Shown piece after piece: positions 16,782 to 24,898 of a stretch of DNA of 49,787 nt; the stretch's first letter is position 1, and each line of letters begins with the position of its first letter. The translations under genes were made by a program, and so were the position numbers. Source of the stretch: Sphingomonas sp. PsM26 (GTDB lineage Bacteria; Pseudomonadota; Alphaproteobacteria; Sphingomonadales; Sphingomonadaceae); contig JARUXA010000024.1 in the NCBI GenBank assembly GCA_030433805.1, forward strand, positions 1-49,787, read 5' to 3'. Under the pieces are notes generated by a model. It was not told the DNA's origin. It did not search any database and was given only the letters and a program-made list of their open reading frames with translations.

Positions 16782-19037
16782 TTAGAACCGCCAACGAAGA
16801 TTGCCGAGCACTCGTCGCGGCTGACCGTACCAGCCGGAATTGAAGAAACCGACGTTGCGGAAGTAGGTCTTGTCGAGAATGTTGGTGGCGTTCACGCCAA
16901 TGCTGACGTTCGATGACAGGTCGTAGCGCGCGAGCAGGTCGAGTAGGAAGTAGCTGCCTTGGCTTACGTTACCAGTCGCGGTGACGGGCTGGCCGTTCGC
17001 CAAGAACGCTCCGGTCGGGATTGGCATCGCCCGGTAGATGCGACTCTGCCAGAGCGCGCCACCACCCAGGGTTACCGGGCCGATGCGGTAGGTGGTGTTC
17101 AGTTTGGCCTGATGCAGCGGTGTATCGGGCGAGAAGCGGGTTCCATCCGCGCTCTCGCTGCGCGCATAGGTGTAGCCGCCTGCAATCCGCCACGCAGGCG
17201 TTATCGAACCGGCGACCTCGAACTCCCCGCCCCAGGTGGTGACGCCGCTGACTGCCTGATACGGGGTGCTGCCGTCTGGCAGGGGGGGGGCGCCTGCGAT
17301 TAGCTGCGCGACGTTGTCCTGCTTCATGTGAAAGCCGCCAGCCGAGACGTAGAGCCGCTTGTCGAAGAACTCGCCCTTGAGGCCAAATTCATAGTTGGTA
17401 CCGGTCAGCGGTGCGAGTTGCTCATTGTCCACGTTCCTCTGTGTCTGGACGGTAAATACCTGTGCATAGCTGGCGAATGCGGAGATCGCCGTCGAAAGGT
17501 CGACGATGATGCCGGCATAGGGTGAGAACTTATTGTCGCCGACCCTGACGGTACGGGTCAGCGTGCCCGGACTGGTAGTCGTGTTGTAGGTATCGGTGAC
17601 GGTGTCGACGTCGGTCCAGCGACCGCCAGCAATAATTTTGAGCCAGTCCGTTGGATTGAGCCGAACGGCACCGTAGGCGCTGGTCTGCTTCGTCTCGTCC
17701 ACGCTCGAATTGAAGCCCCGATCGGACGTGGCGGGCCGGGGAACGAAACCGTTCCAACTGTAGATGCTGGGGAAAGTGATGTAGCTGGTGGTGCCGACGC
17801 GGAAGGTCGGGAGGCCATAGGCGGCGGTCAGCGTGGTGGCTCGGTTCGCCAGCGTGCGGTCGTAATGATTGGCACCAAGCACGATTTCATGATCACGCCC
17901 GAACAGCCTCAGCGGCCCGGTCGCATAGCCGTCAAGCGAGTCCTCCTCGGTATGCGATTTGCCATAGGTGTTGACGACGTTGAGCCCCAGACCGGTCTGC
18001 CGGTTGGGAAAGAAGGTGCTGTTTGATCCCGCCAACAGAAGGCTTTCCGTATCGGTCCAGCGATGGTTGTAGGCGACGCGTGCGACCCAGCGGCCAATCT
18101 CCTGCTCTACGGTGCCGAATGCATTGGTGTTGTCGCGCTCCCACCGGTTCCAGTAGGCCGCCGCGCTGTAGGATCGCGGCAGGTCGGTGCGGGTACCATC
18201 GCTGAAGAACAGCGGCACGGCGCTCCATGAGCCACCCTGACTGTCAGTTCGGAGATAGTCGACACCGCCACGGATGCGGGTTGTATTGGTGAGGTCAGCC
18301 TCCACCACGCCATAGAGGCTGGGCGAAGTGTCGTTCTGAAAGTCGATATAGCTGCCGCGCGTGGTGTAGGCAGCGACTGCGCGGGCGCGGATCTTGCCGC
18401 TGGCGACGAGCGGACCGCCGACGTCGGCCTCGGCTCGCACATAATCCCACGAGCCGTAGTTGAGGCTGACGTTGGCGTGCAGGTCACGCGTCGGCCGCTT
18501 GCGGACGAGGTTGATCGTCGCCGACGGGTCGCCTGTCCCGGTGACGAGGCCGGCCGCTCCGCGCACAACCTCGATCCGCTCCAGCGTAGAAGTGTCGGGC
18601 ATCACACTGTTGCCGCTCGCACCGACGTTGAAGTTGGAAGGCACGCCGTCGAGCTGGAAATTGGTGATGGTGAACCCGCGTGACTGGAAGCGGGTGCGAT
18701 TGCTGTCATAAGACTGCAGCGTTATGCCCGGGGTCTGCTCCAGCACGTCGGCGATGGTGATGAGGTTGAAGTCTTCGATCCGTTGGCGCGTGATGACGGT
18801 CACCGACTGCGGGGTCTCGCGCAGCGTGAGCGGCAGCTTGGTCGCGGTGTTGGTTTCGCCGGTCTGATAGCCCTCGGAACGACCGACAACGAGGATGTCG
18901 TCAAGCCGCGTCTCCTTTTCCTTCTCGCGCTCGTCGACCTGATCGGCCGCCTGCGTCTGAGCACTCGCGGCAGGGGCAGCGAGCGCGATAAGAGCGCATC
19001 CGCCCAGCGCATGGCGGATCGTGGCATGAAACAGCAT
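16782..19037 (-). CDS. TonB-dependent siderophore receptor
   Basis: 751-aa outer-membrane receptor that imports a ferric siderophore using TonB energy. Signal peptide MLFHATIRHALGGCALIAL to ASA, a TonB box region near DDILVVGR, plug domain with ETPQSVTVITRQRI, QTPGITLQ and IEVVRGAAGLVTGTGDPSATINLVRKRP, then the beta barrel ending in LGNLRWRF with the terminal Phe typical of outer-membrane proteins. The pattern of the plug (PQSVTVI, GRGAxG, NLVRKRP) is that of the FhuE/FpvA group. The start at 19037 was chosen for the signal peptide; the frame stays open further upstream but that part overlaps the DUF3325 gene. Last gene of the iron operon. Confidence 0.95.
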   Translation of the reverse strand: MLFHATIRHALGGCALIALAAPAASAQTQAADQVDEREKEKETRLDDILVVGRSEGYQTGETNTATKLPLTLRETPQSVTVITRQRIEDFNLITIADVLEQTPGITLQSYDSNRTRFQSRGFTITNFQLDGVPSNFNVGASGNSVMPDTSTLERIEVVRGAAGLVTGTGDPSATINLVRKRPTRDLHANVSLNYGSWDYVRAEADVGGPLVASGKIRARAVAAYTTRGSYIDFQNDTSPSLYGVVEADLTNTTRIRGGVDYLRTDSQGGSWSAVPLFFSDGTRTDLPRSYSAAAYWNRWERDNTNAFGTVEQEIGRWVARVAYNHRWTDTESLLLAGSNSTFFPNRQTGLGLNVVNTYGKSHTEEDSLDGYATGPLRLFGRDHEIVLGANHYDRTLANRATTLTAAYGLPTFRVGTTSYITFPSIYSWNGFVPRPATSDRGFNSSVDETKQTSAYGAVRLNPTDWLKIIAGGRWTDVDTVTDTYNTTTSPGTLTRTVRVGDNKFSPYAGIIVDLSTAISAFASYAQVFTVQTQRNVDNEQLAPLTGTNYEFGLKGEFFDKRLYVSAGGFHMKQDNVAQLIAGAPPLPDGSTPYQAVSGVTTWGGEFEVAGSITPAWRIAGGYTYARSESADGTRFSPDTPLHQAKLNTTYRIGPVTLGGGALWQSRIYRAMPIPTGAFLANGQPVTATGNVSQGSYFLLDLLARYDLSSNVSIGVNATNILDKTYFRNVGFFNSGWYGQPRRVLGNLRWRF

Positions 19038-19063
19038 TGATAGTCCCCTTATGTTGTAGATCG

Positions 19064-19342
19064 TCAGCGCTTGGGCGGCTGCGGGATGTAGGTTCTGGCG
19101 AGCAGCAGCAGAAAGGCGGCAAGACTGAGCAGGCCTGCCCAGCCGACCGCGCCGAATGCCGGACCCCATGCAGCCATCGCAGGCACGAGGCTGGCAGCGA
19201 CGGTCGCCAGGCCACTCCATCGCAGCAGTGCCGAGCGTCGATGCGAGGGCTGACGGTGCATCACCCAGCCATGATGCTGCGGCTGGGACATACCCATCGC
19301 CGCAAGACCAAGAGTTGCAAGAAACAGCGCGAACGCGATCAT
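19064..19342 (-). CDS. DUF3325 membrane protein of the iron-uptake operon
   Basis: 92-aa protein with three hydrophobic helices (MIAFALFLATLGLAAMGMS; ATVAASLVPAMAAWGP; GWAGLLSLAAFLLLLA) and the central HHGWVMHRQPS block. Small size, helix count and place between PepSY and a siderophore receptor are those of DUF3325 proteins. Its function is not known; its fixed company suggests a part in inner-membrane handling of the imported siderophore. ATG 19342 overlaps the stop of the PepSY gene by four bases (ATGA), implying translational coupling. 26 bp separate it from the receptor. Confidence 0.85.
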   Translation of the reverse strand: MIAFALFLATLGLAAMGMSQPQHHGWVMHRQPSHRRSALLRWSGLATVAASLVPAMAAWGPAFGAVGWAGLLSLAAFLLLLARTYIPQPPKR

Positions 19343-20907
19343 GCGGCGGGCCTTGGAGCGATGGTGCGGCGGAGTGCCGGGCGCGGCGCGGTGGGCTGCT
19401 GCCAGTAGCGCCATGCAAACCAGCCGAAGCCGGCGGCAAGGCAGAGGAAGGCAATCTCCATCGCGGCCATGGGCCAGTCACCACGTACGAAGCTGGCCGC
19501 CAATCCTGTATCGGTCACGAACAGGTCGGCCACTACCAGCCCGACCAGTGATACCGCGGTGGCCAGGAAGAGCCCGCCCCAGGCGTAACGCGGCCTGGCT
19601 AGTAGCGCGACTATGATTGCAACACCCCAAAGCTGGAACATCGCGGCGATCTCGGCATCCGCACGCCCGCGCATCGCGACGGGAAGCAGCCGGTTGGCCC
19701 ACAGGAAGCCCGTCATTGCCAGCGGCATGCCGGCGATGAACGCCAGGTTCAACCGTTCGACCACGCGGAAGCCGAATGGGGGACGCGTTGCATCAGCGAA
19801 CTTTTCGCGCCGCTTCGTGGTCCATAACACTAGCCCCGTGGCAACCATCAGCGTCCCGGCCGTGCTGCACAGGAAGTAGAGCCAGCGCATCGCAAGATCG
19901 GCGAAGCGCCCCGCGTGCAACCCAATCATCGCTCCGCGCGCGGCGAGTGTTGCGCTCTCGGCCGACGGCCCTGACAGATGCTGGCCTGCACCGTTGAACC
20001 TGACCGGATCTCCGCCATCAACGAGGCGATCTGAAAGACGGCGGCTGACCACCACGCGCTGGCCTGCGTCGCCGGGTTGGAGGACGCGGACGGATGCGGC
20101 ATGGCCGCCATGCCAGCGCCGTTCGGCGTCCGCTACGATCAGTGCGAGTGGCGGCAGCGGGGCGGCCTGCTCGACCCGCTCCGCCTTGATCTCCGACGTG
20201 AGAAGGTCGCGGTACATTGGTTTAAGCCCGCCGTAATTGGCAATTGCGGCCCACGGCATGTAAATGTTCATCAGGGTGATGAGGCCGGTATAGGTAATCA
20301 TCAGGTGGAACGGCAGCGCGAGCACCGCCGTGGCGTTGTGCCCGTCCAGCCAGGAACGCTGGCGTCGTCCGGGACGGAAGGTGAAGAAGTCGCGGAAGAT
20401 ACGCTTATGGGTGATGACACCGCTGACGATCGCGACCAGCATCATCATTGCGGCGACCCCGACCAGCCAGCGGCCCCATGTCACCGGCATGTAGTGGAGA
20501 TCGAAATGGAGACGATAAAAGAAGTCGCCACCGCGGGTCTCCCGGACATGAACCGGACGACCACTGCCATCCAGCCACTGCATGTTGTGGAAACCACGTT
20601 CGGCGCGCGCTTTGCCTCCCTTCTTTGGCTGTGGCTGCCATCGGACCAACGTGCCGGCACTGCGATCGTTTGGGAGTTCAATCGTCCAGCTGCTCGCATC
20701 CGGCGCTTTGCCGCGTAGAAAGCCAATCGCCCCGTCCAATACCGCGACCCTGTCGATCGCAGGTGACAGTTCGGGCCGTGCCCAGCGACTGATTTCGTCA
20801 CGCCAGAAGCTGACGGTGCCGGCCAGGAAGACACCGAAGAGGATCCAGCCGAGCAGCAAGCCCGACCATGTATGAAGCACAGATTGCGACTGGCGCAGCC
20901 CGCTCAT
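19339..20907 (-). CDS. PepSY-associated membrane protein (iron/siderophore reductase-like)
   Basis: 522-aa inner-membrane protein. It begins LRQSQSVLHTWSGLLLGWILF, the first helix of the PepSY-TM family with the conserved His, then a large periplasmic part, GRWLVGVAAMMMLVAIVSGVITHKRIF, then FHLMITYTGLITLMNIYMPW, and a four-helix C-terminal block. Conserved His residues in the membrane helices suit haem binding; several relatives act as ferric-siderophore reductases, which is inferred here from context. The start at 20907 gives the family N-terminus and overlaps the DUF3649 stop by four bases (ATGA). It is coupled to DUF3325 downstream in the same way. Confidence 0.9.
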   Translation of the reverse strand: MSGLRQSQSVLHTWSGLLLGWILFGVFLAGTVSFWRDEISRWARPELSPAIDRVAVLDGAIGFLRGKAPDASSWTIELPNDRSAGTLVRWQPQPKKGGKARAERGFHNMQWLDGSGRPVHVRETRGGDFFYRLHFDLHYMPVTWGRWLVGVAAMMMLVAIVSGVITHKRIFRDFFTFRPGRRQRSWLDGHNATAVLALPFHLMITYTGLITLMNIYMPWAAIANYGGLKPMYRDLLTSEIKAERVEQAAPLPPLALIVADAERRWHGGHAASVRVLQPGDAGQRVVVSRRLSDRLVDGGDPVRFNGAGQHLSGPSAESATLAARGAMIGLHAGRFADLAMRWLYFLCSTAGTLMVATGLVLWTTKRREKFADATRPPFGFRVVERLNLAFIAGMPLAMTGFLWANRLLPVAMRGRADAEIAAMFQLWGVAIIVALLARPRYAWGGLFLATAVSLVGLVVADLFVTDTGLAASFVRGDWPMAAMEIAFLCLAAGFGWFAWRYWQQPTAPRPALRRTIAPRPAA

Positions 20908-21161
20908 CCTGCCAAACCCAACGTCACCAGCGGTACGATCGCAGCGGCGATAAGTCCTATGGCCGCCTTGCTGACAGTCCGTGCAGCGAAACTCCAAACC
21001 GCAGCGATCGCGAAGAACGTGAAGCATGCCATGGTGGCGGTGATAGTCGCATCCACTTTGGCCATTGGGAGAACGCGCGCGATCGTCGCTTGCCAGAGGG
21101 CCGCAACGGTGTAGCCGCCCAATGACGCCAACAATGCACGAGAAAGGATACTGCGAGGCAT
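20904..21161 (-). CDS. DUF3649 membrane protein, first gene of the iron-uptake operon
   Basis: 85-aa protein with three helices (LLASLGGYTVAALWQATIA; TMACFTFFAIAAVWSFAAR; AAIGLIAAAIVPLVTLGLAG). Size, the GGYTVA block and position before a PepSY gene identify DUF3649. Role unknown; always linked to siderophore uptake. ATG 21161 (MPRSILSR) is preferred; an upstream start at 21197 would add 12 residues. I looked for a Fur-like site upstream and did not find a convincing one, so iron control is inferred from the gene set only. Confidence 0.82.
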   Translation of the reverse strand: MPRSILSRALLASLGGYTVAALWQATIARVLPMAKVDATITATMACFTFFAIAAVWSFAARTVSKAAIGLIAAAIVPLVTLGLAG

Positions 21162-21682
21162 TCGCAACCCGGTAATTCGAAGCCTGCTCGATGGCAAGAT
21201 CAGGGGGAGACGGCTGCGAAAGCGCAGCGTGATCTACGTTGAGCTATCGCTGCGATCGTCGCGTATCTGGGAGGCGATGGCCGTTCACCACGTCTCGGCT
21301 CTTACCTAAGCGCGAGTGGTGTTCTCAGCCTAACCAGCAGACCAACCGTGGCTCTGGAAAGGCGCGACCGCCCGATCCTATATATATTCAACGGAGGTTC
21401 CAATTGCCGCTATCCGCCGTGGCGGCTGCATGCCGCTCCATAGCGCGGCTTCTCGGAAACGAAGGTCGAGTGGGGAAACCCAGCTCAACGCCCTGAAAAG
21501 CACTGGTGTTGGCTGCCGTTTCTCGAAATCTGTTCCCAAATCGATTTTCCTGAATTGGCCTAAACGACACGGGAAAACGGGAATCCGTAGCTGACCGGTT
21601 TTGGCGACGCGGAACGACGTCCAGTTTCGAACCTGACCGTCCTTCATTGAGCGGTCGCGGCCGTGCTTCAGTCGCGTATCTC

Positions 21683-21722
21683 CTAAGTTTCGGGCGTCTC
21701 GAAAGTCCCGCCTTTTGTGACA
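21683..21722 (+). repeat. Dispersed 40-nt repeat, copy C
   Basis: Begins CTAAGTTTCGGGCGTCTCG and ends TGTGACA. Aligns with copies at 23019, 23939 and 42008. The 15 bases ATCTCCTAAGTTTCG (21678-21692) recur exactly at 47937-47951, just before the resolvase gene. Confidence 0.65.
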
Positions 21723-21924
21723 TAGGAAGGTGGTGTCGGTAGGAAAGCGGACAGTCCACTCTTGGTCGGGGCCCCCGGAAAACCACCAGCGAAGGGGCGA
21801 CCCCCCGCAGCAGCTTCTTGCATGACGACGAGCGCTCTCGACCTCCGACCAAAGGCATGAGCGGCAAGGATCTGAACGATGCTGCAACAAGCATGTTTCC
21901 AATAAATTGATGTAGATAGACTGA

Positions 21925-21942
21925 GTGTTATTCTGATAACAC
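21925..21942. promoter_or_regulatory. Palindrome just upstream of the membrane-protein start
   Basis: GTGTTAT-TCTG-ATAACAC, a perfect 7-bp inverted repeat ending 7 bp before ATG 21950. The position suits a repressor site or a leader hairpin that would cover the ribosome-binding region. No regulator is assigned. Confidence 0.45.
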
Positions 21943-21949
21943 AGGCGGT

Positions 21950-22798
21950 ATGACCGCTGCAAAGCCTTGCTTCGCCTATACGAACCTCTTGGCCTTATTC
22001 GGCGCCAGCGCGGTTATTGTGGTTGTCTCGCTTAGCATCCACGTTGTCATGTTGCAGGTGTTCTGGGTGCCTTATCCCTTCCCGAAGGGATTGGGACGCT
22101 TAGGATTGCTCTATCCATTTACGCAATCGGTCGGCCTGATCGCGCTGGCTGCAACGACCTTGCCGTGGCTGAACCGCTTTCATATTGCCGCCCGGGGACC
22201 GATCATTGGGATATTGTTCGCGACGATGAACGGCATTGTCCGCAACGCGATCATGCCAGGCTTTGCAACGACCGATTTCGGTGGAGCAGTAGCAGGTTTT
22301 GTTCAAGAAGCGCTGCTCGATCTGATCTTAGGCACACTCGCGGTCGTGGCCGTTACGATTATACGTAACACCGCGCTTCGGGTCTTAACCGCGCTAGCAT
22401 TGACGGCATTGAGCATCTTTATCCTCAACCCGACGCTGGCGTCGCTGCTCACTCCCGTGATCGCATGGTCGGAGAAACATACGCATGCAGACGTCTATTT
22501 GTTGCCGTATGGGGCCAATGTGCTGGTGCCGAGCTACCTTCTTTTCGCAGAGACGGTGATCGCATGCCTTGTCGCGCGCTTCGTCGTCACCTTCCGCGAT
22601 GCGATGTGGGATCAAACCGGGCTGATCCGGTACGTCGCACTCGTGCTTTTTGTCCGCGGCACCTTCGCCATGATGTTCGGGTGGGGACCGGTCATCGGGA
22701 TGCTGAGCGTGAGCCAGTTCTTTTTACAGGACTTGGTGATGGCACTGCTGATACACGTCGCATGGGCGCGGTTCACAAGTTACCATGTAGCGGTCTGA
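21950..22798 (+). CDS. Integral membrane protein of unknown function
   Basis: 282 aa with about seven or eight hydrophobic segments: LLALFGASAVIVVVSLSIHV, SVGLIALAATTLPWL, the GPIIGILFATMNGIV helix, LILGTLAVVAVTII, LTALALTALSIFIL, YLLFAETVIACLVARFV, LVLFVRGTFAMMFGWG and QFFLQDLVMALLIHV. Acidic and His residues near helix ends (FVQEALLD, WSEKHTHADVY) could matter for a transport or enzyme role, but I recognise no family. It stands alone between two copies of the dispersed repeat (21683 and 23019). Its GC is lower than that of neighbouring genes, compatible with recent acquisition. Confidence 0.75.
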   Translation: MTAAKPCFAYTNLLALFGASAVIVVVSLSIHVVMLQVFWVPYPFPKGLGRLGLLYPFTQSVGLIALAATTLPWLNRFHIAARGPIIGILFATMNGIVRNAIMPGFATTDFGGAVAGFVQEALLDLILGTLAVVAVTIIRNTALRVLTALALTALSIFILNPTLASLLTPVIAWSEKHTHADVYLLPYGANVLVPSYLLFAETVIACLVARFVVTFRDAMWDQTGLIRYVALVLFVRGTFAMMFGWGPVIGMLSVSQFFLQDLVMALLIHVAWARFTSYHVAV

Positions 22799-23162
22799 AT
22801 CTTGTTCTCAAAATCAGCTAGTCAAGAAAAGACTGGGTTTAAGTTTTATGTATCTTGTAGGCTACGGTCTGAAATGATAGAAAAGTTCTGAGTTCTAGAC
22901 ATGGCATGATCGAGTTTGAAATCATCATGATGAACAAATGTTCACTATTAATACCACAAGTTTAACACCGAAACGTCTGACTCCGGGCGGAATCAGACAT
23001 AGACTTATCGCAGAAGTGTTAAGTTAAGAGCGTTTCATAAGTCCGCCTTTTATAACATGTGAATGTCGTGCTTTAGTGAAAAGCAGCGCTTGCGTTTCGA
23101 AAGGTGGGGTGTCGACGGGTGCCACTGTCTAGCGCAGCGTCAGCCTAACCACGGTCATCTAC
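22799..23162. other. AT-rich gene-free stretch
   Basis: About 360 bp with no coding frame and clearly lower GC than the rest. It contains an imperfect palindrome at 22975-22998 (GTCTGA, TCCG, then CGGA, TCAGAC) and repeat copy E at 23019-23057. Confidence 0.5.
23019..23057 (+). repeat. Dispersed 40-nt repeat, copy E (divergent)
   Basis: TTAAGTTAAGAGCGTTTC, AAGTCCGCC and TTTTATAACA align along the full length with copy C at 21683-21722 at roughly 70 percent by eye. It is the most divergent copy. Confidence 0.45.
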
Positions 23163-23204
23163 TGCGACGTCCAGCCCGTCACTGGTGACGGGCTGGACGT
23201 CGCA
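23163..23204. terminator. 20-bp perfect inverted repeat with 2-nt spacer
   Basis: Arms 23163-23182 and 23185-23204 are exact reverse complements (TGCGACGTCCAG at one end, CTGGACGTCGCA at the other), separated by TG. It sits 8 bp beyond the stop of the - strand gene ending at 23212. The stem is GC-rich and very stable; there is no T-run on either side, so it may act as a 3' end stabiliser or a factor-dependent terminator rather than a classical one. Confidence 0.7.
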
Positions 23205-23211
23205 TACAAGA

Positions 23212-23769
23212 TCAGCGACGATTGCAGAAGGGGCGACCGGCCTCCGATAGCAGGCGCTCGCGCAGGATCCGCCCGTCACGCGCCTTGCCCTGGTATACCG
23301 CGCAGTTTTGGGCGTCGTATTCGAAACGGGCATCACGATAACGCAGCCGGGCATCGACCTTCTGGAATGCGATCATCTCGGTACTGGGAAGCGCGTCGTT
23401 GCCATAGCTCCGCGCAACGCCACGACGATCAAGCTCGACGTCGACGGCGTCAAACGTACGATTGTACGAGGCAAGCTCAGCAGCACTGACGAAACCCTGG
23501 GTGCGGTTCAGGCGGGTCATGCTTGTCTGCAACTGCGAAACCTGACGCTTTAGATGCTCTGCCCGAGGGCGGGTCAGCTTGCCGCTGCGCCGGCCTTCCG
23601 CGATGCGATCCTGGGCAAGCGGAACGCGCGCCTTCAGCGTATCCGTTGCGCGAGCATTCTCTGCAGGTGCGGACCGCATGTCCTGTGCCTGTGCAACCGC
23701 AGCGGTCGAAACAATGGTCAGCGCGCTGACCGAAAGCGCGATAGCGGGCAGGAACGTGTTCAGCTTCAT
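23212..23769 (-). CDS. Secreted protein of unknown function (long paralogue of 14596-15000)
   Basis: 185-aa protein with signal peptide MKLNTFLPAIALSVSALTI to AQA. The mature part repeats the blocks of its paralogue: QDRIAEGRRSGKLTRPRAEHL, RQVSQLQTSMTRLN, QGFVSAAELASYNRT, VDVELDRRG, YGNDA. It then has about 55 extra residues (LRYRDARFEYDAQNCAVYQ, ending GRPFCNRR) with two Cys that could form a disulfide. The leader upstream is also alike (GCTCC, TTGCTTTTCAGAAGG here; GCTCC, CTGCTTTCCAAGAAGG there). The family is unknown to me. Start ATG 23769 chosen for the signal peptide and AGAAGG site. Confidence 0.78.
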   Translation of the reverse strand: MKLNTFLPAIALSVSALTIVSTAAVAQAQDMRSAPAENARATDTLKARVPLAQDRIAEGRRSGKLTRPRAEHLKRQVSQLQTSMTRLNRTQGFVSAAELASYNRTFDAVDVELDRRGVARSYGNDALPSTEMIAFQKVDARLRYRDARFEYDAQNCAVYQGKARDGRILRERLLSEAGRPFCNRR

Positions 23770-24111
23770 CGTAGCCTTCTGAAAAGCAAGTTGGAGCAGC
23801 CACAACGTCGCGGATGCGTTCGGGCTCCTAGAAAGCGGATGATAACGCGGACCTGAATAATGCCCCCGTTCAAGAACCGGGATATCGGCCGTGATGGCTT
23901 CAAACAGACGAAGCAGACATTGCCGTATCGCGAATATGCTGAGTTTCGATGTCTCGAATGTCGTCAATTATGCGACACTGGCATTGTTGAACGAAACCTC
24001 AAAAGTGTCGCTCGAAGGCTATCAGCGCGCCGACCTTGAGCCGCGTTAAGCGCGCGAACCGATGGCCATGATGCTCTGGTGCACCTCCGACGCATCACAG
24101 CAAGGCCGTAG
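23770..24111. other. Intergenic stretch with repeat copy B
   Basis: About 340 bp between two - strand genes. No coding frame is supported. Contains repeat copy B at 23939-23977 and presumably the promoter of the secreted-protein gene. Confidence 0.45.
23939..23977 (+). repeat. Dispersed 40-nt repeat, copy B
   Basis: CTGAGTTTCGATGTCTCGAA to TGCGACA. With copy A at 42008 it also shares the preceding GCGAAxATG, so the similarity extends about 10 nt upstream. Confidence 0.6.
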
Positions 24112-24519
24112 CTAGACGGCTTTCTTCAGCGGTTCCGGCTTTCTATCATCCGGCAAGATCTGATTGAGGTGCTCGTGAACCATCCGCTGGTTAAAGGGCT
24201 TGGTGATGAACGTGGCCTTCTCTGGCATGTCTCCTGCCTCAGGGGAAATGTGACCTGAGGCAATGACGATCTCTATCAGCGGCCAGTGCTCGGCAACATG
24301 CCGCGCCAGCGCGAACCCGTTGATCGTACCTGGCATATCAACGTCTGAGAACAGCAACACCGTGCTTTCCCAATGCTCCGCGAGATGAACGATCGCCTCG
24401 TCGCCGTCGAAGCTCTCGTAAACCCGAAAGCCGGCTTCCTCGAGGATGTAGGTCGTCTCCATCGAGATGATCGGATCGTCTTCGACAACGACGGCGTATG
24501 GGACGGTTGAAAACGGCAT
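24112..24519 (-). CDS. Single-domain response regulator (receiver only)
   Basis: 135-aa CheY-like protein with acidic pair VVEDDP, phosphoacceptor in FSDVDMPG (Asp59), Ser in IASGH, and Lys107 in ITKPF. No output domain. The DxxMPGT-NG layout and SGxxSPE stretch resemble the receiver at 4917-5294. It stands alone, next to the broken PAS/GAF sensor gene that lies divergently downstream. A role as phosphate shuttle for the hybrid kinases of the window is possible. Start ATG 24519 lies shortly after a TTAAGAG-like site on the coding strand, which does not look like a strong RBS. Confidence 0.9.
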   Translation of the reverse strand: MPFSTVPYAVVVEDDPIISMETTYILEEAGFRVYESFDGDEAIVHLAEHWESTVLLFSDVDMPGTINGFALARHVAEHWPLIEIVIASGHISPEAGDMPEKATFITKPFNQRMVHEHLNQILPDDRKPEPLKKAV

Positions 24520-24898
24520 CGGCTCTTAACCCACCGCAATCATGCGAGTTGCTTAAAAGCCTAAAGATACCGGTCTGCGCAGCGTCACGGGCCATCAGAA
24601 ATCAACGCCGACACCCTGCGTTGCCGTTGAACATAAACGATAGTTATAATAGGCAGTTGTTATGTTAAGTAGACTGAAGCCGTCGACAGCGAAGCCTTGG
24701 CGGTGGTCAAACTGTTAGGAATGGCCAGGGTGTTTGCGATCGGCTGTTTCGCAGGCGATCGATTACTGGGGTAGCTGGTGTGGCAACTACAAGCGACCAA
24801 AGCGAGTACCACGAGCTCGCTGAACCCGACGTGCGAGGGTCGTTATCCTCGTCAAATTGGTGACAATGGTCTAAGCGGCGTTCAGGGATGGCTTTGAC
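24520..24898. other. Gene-free stretch of about 380 bp
   Basis: Divergent promoter region between the receiver gene (-) and the PAS pseudogene (+). AT-rich around 24630-24670 (ATAGTTATAATAGG, TTGTTATG), where a promoter could lie. No gene or strong repeat seen. Confidence 0.4.

Larger units (their letters stand above)
21162..21949. other. Gene-free stretch of about 790 bp with a dispersed repeat
   Basis: Separates the iron operon (-) from the membrane protein gene (+). A long - strand frame (21378-21962) has poor coding texture (Cys/Arg/Trp-rich, no family) and spans repeats, so I do not call it. The stretch holds repeat copy C at 21683-21722 and a small palindrome at 21925-21942. Confidence 0.5.

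Noticed and set aside
21162..21300. Fur box before the iron operon
   Set aside because: No sequence close to the alternating GATAAT-type palindrome could be found upstream of the first gene.
21378..21962. - strand frame of 194 codons
   Set aside because: Cys, Arg and Trp-rich, no recognisable motif, runs over a repeat copy and a palindrome, and its start overlaps the + strand gene.
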